NCBI RefSeq assembly: GCF_019802345.1
Contig: NZ_JAINDZ010000021.1
Location: 1-64,000 of the forward strand
Direction: 5' to 3'
Length of the DNA stretch: 64,000 bases
From: Methylosinus sp. Sm6
GTDB taxonomy: Bacteria; Pseudomonadota; Alphaproteobacteria; Rhizobiales; Beijerinckiaceae
Shown: piece by piece, positions 59,797-64,000 of the stretch
Numbering within the stretch: the first letter of the stretch is position 1
Layout: each line of letters begins with the position of its first letter
Program-made: the position numbers and the translations under genes
Notes under the pieces: model-generated
Told to the model about the DNA's origin: nothing
Database searches by the model: none
What the model saw: the letters and a program-made list of their open reading frames with translations, nothing else

Positions 59797-60417
59797 GTGC
59801 AGATCGGCGTCACGTCGTACGACGGCCAGGAGGCCGGCTCGATCGAGCTCGCGGACGAGATTTTCGGTCTCGAGCCGCGGACGGATCTCATCTTCCGCAT
59901 GATCCGCTGGCAGCTCGCCAAGCGGCGGGCGGGCACCCATGCGGTGAAGAACCGCGCGGACATCGCCCGCACCGGCAAGAAGATGTATAAGCAGAAGGGC
60001 ACGGGCGGCGCCCGCCACGGCTCGCGCCGCGTGCCGCAGTTCATCGGCGGCGGCCGCGCCTTCGGGCCGGTGGTGCGCAGCCATGAGCACGACCTTCCCA
60101 AGAAGGTGCGCGCCCTCGCGCTGAAGCACGCGCTCTCGGCGAAAGCCAAGGACGGCGCGATCATCGTCTGGGAGACTGCGTCGCTCGACGCGCCGAAGAC
60201 GAAGATTCTGAAAGCCGGCTTCGACAAGACCGGGCTGACCAGCGCTCTCATCATCGACGGCGCCGAGCCGCAGGTGAATTTCGCGCTCGCCGCCCGCAAC
60301 CTGCCGAAGATCGACGTGCTGCCGGTCACCGGCGTCAATGTCTATGACATTCTGCGCCGCGAGAAGCTGGTGCTCACGCGCGCCGCGATCGATGCGCTGG
60401 AGGCGCGCCTGAAATGA
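59797..60417 (+). CDS. rplD: 50S ribosomal protein L4
   Basis: 206 residues from a GTG start three bases after rpl[41 protein letters not shown] and GGRAFGP form the exit-tunnel loop. In enterobacteria L4 also represses its own operon; no S10-leader hairpin is evident here. The stop overlaps rplW (ATGA). Confidence 0.98.
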   Translation: MQIGVTSYDGQEAGSIELADEIFGLEPRTDLIFRMIRWQLAKRRAGTHAVKNRADIARTGKKMYKQKGTGGARHGSRRVPQFIGGGRAFGPVVRSHEHDLPKKVRALALKHALSAKAKDGAIIVWETASLDAPKTKILKAGFDKTGLTSALIIDGAEPQVNFALAARNLPKIDVLPVTGVNVYDILRREKLVLTRAAIDALEARLK

Positions 60418-60710
60418 GCAAGGATCCGCGCCATTACGACGTGATCGTCTCTCCGGTCATCACCGAGAAGGCGACGATCGCCTCGGAGCAGAACAAGGTG
60501 GTCTTCAATGTCGCGCGCACCGCGACCAAGCCGCAGATCAAGGCGGCGGTCGAGGGGCTGTTCGACGTGAAGGTCGATGCGGTCAACACGCTGCTGCGCA
60601 AGGGCAAGCTGCGCGCCTTCAAGGGCGTGCGCGGCCGGCAGTCGACGGTGAAGAAAGCGGTCGTCACGCTGGCCGAAGGCCATAAGATCGACGTGACGAC
60701 GGGACTTTAA
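60414..60710 (+). CDS. rplW: 50S ribosomal protein L23
   Basis: 98 residues. [20 protein letters not shown] and [15 protein letters not shown] are family sequences. It forms part of the tunnel-exit docking site for trigger factor and SRP. Four-base overlap with rplD. Confidence 0.98.
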   Translation: MSKDPRHYDVIVSPVITEKATIASEQNKVVFNVARTATKPQIKAAVEGLFDVKVDAVNTLLRKGKLRAFKGVRGRQSTVKKAVVTLAEGHKIDVTTGL

Positions 60711-60734
60711 AAGGCAGGCTCGAGGACAAGAACC

Positions 60735-61574
60735 ATGGCGCTGAAGACATTCAAGCCGGTCACGCCGAGCCTTCGCCAGCTCGTCATCGTCGACCGCAGC
60801 GATCTCTACAAGGGCAAGCCGGTCAAGACGCTGACCGAGGGGCAAAGCTCGAAAGGCGGCCGCAACAATAACGGCCGCGTGACGGTGCGGTTCCGCGGCG
60901 GCGGCCACAAGCAGGCCTATCGCCTCGTCGACTTCAAGCGTCGCAAGCTCGATGTCGCCGCCAAGGTGGAGCGGATCGAGTATGATCCGAACCGCACCGC
61001 CTTCATCGCGCTCATTCGCTATACGGACGGCGAGCTCTCCTATATTCTCGCGCCGCAGCGGCTCTCGGCCGGCGACCAGGTGATCTCGGGCAATCAAGTC
61101 GATGTGAAGCCCGGCAACGCGATGCCGATCGGCAATATCCCGGTCGGCACGATCGTCCATAATGTCGAAATGAAGATCGGCAAAGGCGGGGCGATCGCGC
61201 GCTCGGCCGGCAATTATGCGCAGATCGCCGGTCGCGACCAGGGTTATGTGATCCTTCGCCTCAATTCGGGCGAGCAGCGCCTCGTTCATGGCCAATGCTT
61301 CGCGACCATCGGCGCGGTGTCGAATCCCGATCACATGAACATCTCGCTCGGCAAGGCGGGACGCAATCGCTGGCTCGGCCGTCGTCCGCACAATCGCGGC
61401 GTCACCATGAACCCGGTCGACCATCCGCATGGCGGCGGCGAGGGCCGCACCTCGGGCGGCCGTCACCCGGTCACGCCCTGGGGCAAGCCGACCAAGGGCA
61501 AGAAGACCCGCTCCAACAAGCAGACCGACCAGTTCATCGTGTCCTCGCGGCACGCCAAGAAGAAGAAGGGCTGA
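60735..61574 (+). CDS. rplB: 50S ribosomal protein L2
   Basis: 279 residues. [30 protein letters not shown]-like sequence ([20 protein letters not shown]) and the C-terminal [20 protein letters not shown], with the peptidyl-transferase-region His, are conserved. Standard length and position in the S10 operon. Confidence 0.99.
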   Translation: MALKTFKPVTPSLRQLVIVDRSDLYKGKPVKTLTEGQSSKGGRNNNGRVTVRFRGGGHKQAYRLVDFKRRKLDVAAKVERIEYDPNRTAFIALIRYTDGELSYILAPQRLSAGDQVISGNQVDVKPGNAMPIGNIPVGTIVHNVEMKIGKGGAIARSAGNYAQIAGRDQGYVILRLNSGEQRLVHGQCFATIGAVSNPDHMNISLGKAGRNRWLGRRPHNRGVTMNPVDHPHGGGEGRTSGGRHPVTPWGKPTKGKKTRSNKQTDQFIVSSRHAKKKKG

Positions 61575-61577
61575 TCC

Positions 61578-61856
61578 ATGGCTCGCTCTATCTGGAAAGG
61601 CCCGTTCGTCGACGGCTATCTGCTGAAGAAGGCGGAGACCGTGCGCGCGTCGGGACGCAACGAGATCATCAAGATCTGGAGCCGTCGCTCCACCATCCTG
61701 CCGCAGTTCGTGGGGCTGACCTTCGGCGTCCACAACGGCCACAAGCATATTCCCGTGAATGTCAGCGAGGATATGATCGGCCACAAGTTCGGCGAGTTCT
61801 CCCCGACGCGGACCTTCCACGGCCACGCCGCGGACAAGAAGTCGAAGAGGGGCTGA
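61578..61856 (+). CDS. rpsS: 30S ribosomal protein S19
   Basis: 92 residues. [40 protein letters not shown] and [15 protein letters not shown] are family sequences. It pairs with S13 in the 30S head. Starts four bases after rplB. Confidence 0.99.
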   Translation: MARSIWKGPFVDGYLLKKAETVRASGRNEIIKIWSRRSTILPQFVGLTFGVHNGHKHIPVNVSEDMIGHKFGEFSPTRTFHGHAADKKSKRG

Positions 61857-61862
61857 TCGACC

Positions 61863-62249
61863 ATGTCCAAGCCGAGCAACCCGCGCGCGCTGGCCGATAA
61901 CGAGGCGAAAGCCGTCGCCAACACGCTGCGCGTCTCCCCGCAGAAGCTCAACCTTCTCGCCCAGCTCATTCGGGGCAAGAAGGTCGATCGCGCGCTGGCG
62001 GATCTCGAGTTCTCGAGGAAGCGCATCGCGCATGAGGTCAAGAAGACCCTGGAGAGCGCGATCGCCAACGCCGAGAACAATCACGGCCTCGACGTCGACG
62101 ATCTCATCGTCGCTCAGGCCTTCGTCGGCAAGTCGCTCGTCATGAAGCGCTTCGCCGCAAGGGCGCGCGGACGGTCGAGCCGCATCGAGAAGCCCTTCGC
62201 GAATCTGACGATCATCGTCCGCGAAGTCGAAGCGCCGGCGAAAGCCTAA
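61863..62249 (+). CDS. rplV: 50S ribosomal protein L22
   Basis: 128 residues, slightly longer than E. coli (110) at the N-terminus. [39 protein letters not shown] and the tunnel hairpin [20 protein letters not shown] are visible. Confidence 0.98.
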   Translation: MSKPSNPRALADNEAKAVANTLRVSPQKLNLLAQLIRGKKVDRALADLEFSRKRIAHEVKKTLESAIANAENNHGLDVDDLIVAQAFVGKSLVMKRFAARARGRSSRIEKPFANLTIIVREVEAPAKA

Positions 62250-62260
62250 AGGAGCAACTG

Positions 62261-63004
62261 ATGGGTCAGAAGGTCAATCCGATCGGTCTGCGCCTCGGCG
62301 TCAACCGCACATGGGATTCGCGCTGGTTCGCCAGCAAGGGCGAATACGCCAAGCTGCTGCACGAGGATCTGGCGATCCGCGCGGCGGTGGCGAAGAATTT
62401 GAAGCAGGCGGCGGTGTCGCGCATCGTCATCGAGCGCCCGCACAAGAAGTGCCGCGTGACGATTCATTCCGCCCGCCCGGGCGTGGTGATCGGCAAGAAG
62501 GGCGCGGACATCGACAAGATCCGCAAGCTGGTCGGCAAGCTGACCGGCAGCGAGGTCGTCATCAACATCGTCGAGGTGCGCAAGCCCGAGGTCGAGGCGA
62601 CGCTGGTCGCCGATTCGATCGCGCAGCAGCTCGAGCGCCGCGTCGCCTTCCGCCGCGCGATGAAGCGCGCCGTGCAGTCGGCGATGCGCCTCGGCGCGCA
62701 GGGCATCCGCATCAACTGCTCGGGCCGTCTCGGCGGCGCGGAGATCGCCCGTCTCGAATGGTATCGTGAAGGCCGGGTGCCGCTGCACACGCTGCGCGCC
62801 GATGTCGATTATGGCGTCGCCACCGCGCACACCGCTTATGGCGCCTGCGGAATCAAGGTGTGGATCTTCAAGGGCGAGATCCTCGAGCATGATCCGATGG
62901 CGCAGGACAAGCGTCTCGCCGAGCAGGCTGCGGGCGGCGGAGAGCGCGAACATCATGGCGAGCGTCGCCGCCGCGAGCCGCGCGAGCCGCGCGACGCGGC
63001 CTAA
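62261..63004 (+). CDS. rpsC: 30S ribosomal protein S3
   Basis: 247 residues. [20 protein letters not shown] opens the protein; the KH domain has [20 protein letters not shown] (GxxG loop GKKG) and the C-terminal half [20 protein letters not shown]. The tail (about 225-247) is Arg/Glu-rich ([17 protein letters not shown]), a common variable end. It helps unwind mRNA at the entry site. Confidence 0.99.
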   Translation: MGQKVNPIGLRLGVNRTWDSRWFASKGEYAKLLHEDLAIRAAVAKNLKQAAVSRIVIERPHKKCRVTIHSARPGVVIGKKGADIDKIRKLVGKLTGSEVVINIVEVRKPEVEATLVADSIAQQLERRVAFRRAMKRAVQSAMRLGAQGIRINCSGRLGGAEIARLEWYREGRVPLHTLRADVDYGVATAHTAYGACGIKVWIFKGEILEHDPMAQDKRLAEQAAGGGEREHHGERRRREPREPRDAA

Positions 63005-63022
63005 TTTCGAGAGTCTTGAATC

Positions 63023-63436
63023 ATGCTGCAACCCAAGCGCACCAGATTCCGTAAGGCCTTCAAAGGCCGCATTCGCGGGAACGCCAAAGGCGGCTTCGCG
63101 CTGAACTTCGGCCAGTTCGGCCTGAAGGCGATGGAGCCCGAGCGCGTGACGGCGCGCCAGATCGAGGCGGCTCGCCGCGCCATGACGCGCCACATGAAGC
63201 GCGCCGGACGCGTGTGGATCCGCATCTTCCCGGACGTGCCGGTGTCGAAGAAGCCGACCGAAGTGCGCATGGGTAAAGGCAAGGGCGCGCCGGAGCTCTG
63301 GGCCGTGCGCGTCGCGCCGGGCCGCATCATGTTCGAGATCGACGGCGTCTCCGGACAGCTCGCCCGCGAAGCTCTGACGCTCGCGGCCGCCAAGCTGCCG
63401 ATCAAGACGCGCTTCATCGAGCGCATCGCCGAGTGA
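63023..63436 (+). CDS. rplP: 50S ribosomal protein L16
   Basis: 137 residues, standard. [40 protein letters not shown] and [20 protein letters not shown] are family sequences; it contacts A-site tRNA. Confidence 0.99.
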   Translation: MLQPKRTRFRKAFKGRIRGNAKGGFALNFGQFGLKAMEPERVTARQIEAARRAMTRHMKRAGRVWIRIFPDVPVSKKPTEVRMGKGKGAPELWAVRVAPGRIMFEIDGVSGQLAREALTLAAAKLPIKTRFIERIAE

Positions 63437-63448
63437 GGGCTGTTTGAG

Positions 63449-63664
63449 ATGAGCACGAGCAAGCAACGCGTTTCCGATCTTCACGCGCAGTCCGAGGATC
63501 AGCTGAACGACGAGATCCTGAAGCTGAAGAAGGAGCAGTTCAATCTGCGCTTCCAGCGGGCGACGGGACAGCTCGAGAATACCGCGCGCGTGCGGGTCGT
63601 TCGCCGCGACATCGCCCGCGCCAAGACCATCGCCGCGCAGAAGCGCGCTGAAAAGCTGAGTTGA
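63449..63664 (+). CDS. rpmC: 50S ribosomal protein L29
   Basis: 71 residues. [40 protein letters not shown] and [11 protein letters not shown] are family sequences. It sits at the tunnel exit with L23. Starts 12 bases after rplP. Confidence 0.98.
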   Translation: MSTSKQRVSDLHAQSEDQLNDEILKLKKEQFNLRFQRATGQLENTARVRVVRRDIARAKTIAAQKRAEKLS

Positions 63665-63673
63665 GAGGGCGCA

Positions 63674-63916
63674 ATGCCGAAGCGAATTCTCCAGGGCGTC
63701 GTCGTCAGCGACAAGCAGGAAAAGACTGTGGTGGTGAAGGTGGAGCGCCGCTTCACCCATCCGCTGTTCAAGAAGACCGTGCGGCGCACCAAGAACTATC
63801 ACGCTCATGACGAAGAGCGTCAGTTCAAGGTGGGCGACGAGGTGGCGATCGAAGAAACGGCGCCGATCTCGCGGCTGAAGCGCTGGAAGGTCATCGGCGT
63901 CGTCGGCAAGGCCTGA
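63674..63916 (+). CDS. rpsQ: 30S ribosomal protein S17
   Basis: 80 residues. [40 protein letters not shown] and [20 protein letters not shown] are family sequences. It is the last complete gene; rplN should follow past the right edge, and bases 63917-64000 hold only the spacer. Confidence 0.98.
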   Translation: MPKRILQGVVVSDKQEKTVVVKVERRFTHPLFKKTVRRTKNYHAHDEERQFKVGDEVAIEETAPISRLKRWKVIGVVGKA

Positions 63917-64000
63917 CGCCGCGTAGCAGATTGGTGAATTGGTTTTCCCGGTCGAAGTCGGGCGACCGAAACCAGACCGGGACAAGAGGCGGGACGAGCC

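Noticed and set aside
57427-60129. 900-codon open frame antisense to tuf, rpsJ, rplC and rplD
   Set aside because: It crosses several certain ribosomal genes and their spacers; a high-GC shadow.

Overview
The window is high-GC chromosomal DNA of an alphaproteobacterium, most likely of the order Hyphomicrobiales (Rhizobiales). The basis is the ribosomal and elongation-factor proteins, the trpA-accD-folC gene order, the AccD without a zinc finger, the long N-terminal extension of UvrB, and the housekeeping set as a whole. A methanotroph or methylotroph of the Methylocystaceae type (Methylosinus/Methylocystis) is a plausible but unproven guess from the copper- and molybdenum-handling genes. I see no rRNA, tRNA, CRISPR array, prophage or intact insertion sequence; mobile DNA is limited to one IS1380-type transposase remnant and several families of small palindromic repeats.

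Layout. 0.2-5.2 kb: a periplasmic copper-uptake-associated protein divergent from a TetR regulator, an IS remnant, mutS, a small unknown gene, and a TonB-receptor fragment that keeps only the signal peptide and plug start. 5.3-8.5 kb: a DmdC-like acyl-CoA dehydrogenase and dapE. 8.6-14.7 kb: one long leftward transcription unit that starts at a TPP riboswitch and runs thiO, thiS, (small ORF), thiG, thiE-trpA, accD, folC. ThiE and TrpA lie in one uninterrupted reading frame. 14.9-22.1 kb: cupin, OFA-type transporter, luciferase-like monooxygenase, SGNH-like protein, coiled-coil membrane protein, and an MFS/MarR pair. 22.3-31.4 kb: uvrB, trxA, modBC (no modA), purB, a secreted unknown protein, fabI. 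31.6-36.5 kb: ECF sigma/anti-sigma pair, DUF2147 and DUF1772 proteins, and a divergent GSCFA/WcbI pair that probably modifies surface polysaccharide. 36.5-44.3 kb: an OmpR-type two-component system divergent from a heavy-metal RND efflux operon (adaptor, pump, outer-membrane factor). 44.3-45.4 kb: a histidine phosphatase-Nudix fusion.

45.5-50.4 kb is the most unusual stretch: a molybdenum-centred locus with two YqeB/EF2563-like proteins, a molbindin (Mop), a free-standing ModC C-terminal (TOBE) region without its ATPase, a DNA-binding-only ModE, a small unknown protein and a second luciferase-like monooxygenase. Several AT-rich palindromes or repeats resemble Mo-boxes. 50.8-53.8 kb: a cNMP-binding protein behind a response regulator with a degenerate receiver, an L,D-transpeptidase, a YggS-type PLP protein, and a second coiled-coil membrane protein with 11-residue repeats. 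54.4-64 kb: the str and S10 ribosomal operons (rpsL, rpsG, fusA, tuf, rpsJ, rplC, rplD, rplW, rplB, rpsS, rplV, rpsC, rplP, rpmC, rpsQ), with a palindromic repeat element between tuf and rpsJ.

All calls come from reading the sequence and remembered family features; no database search was run. Long open frames antisense to genes are common at this GC content and were treated as shadows.
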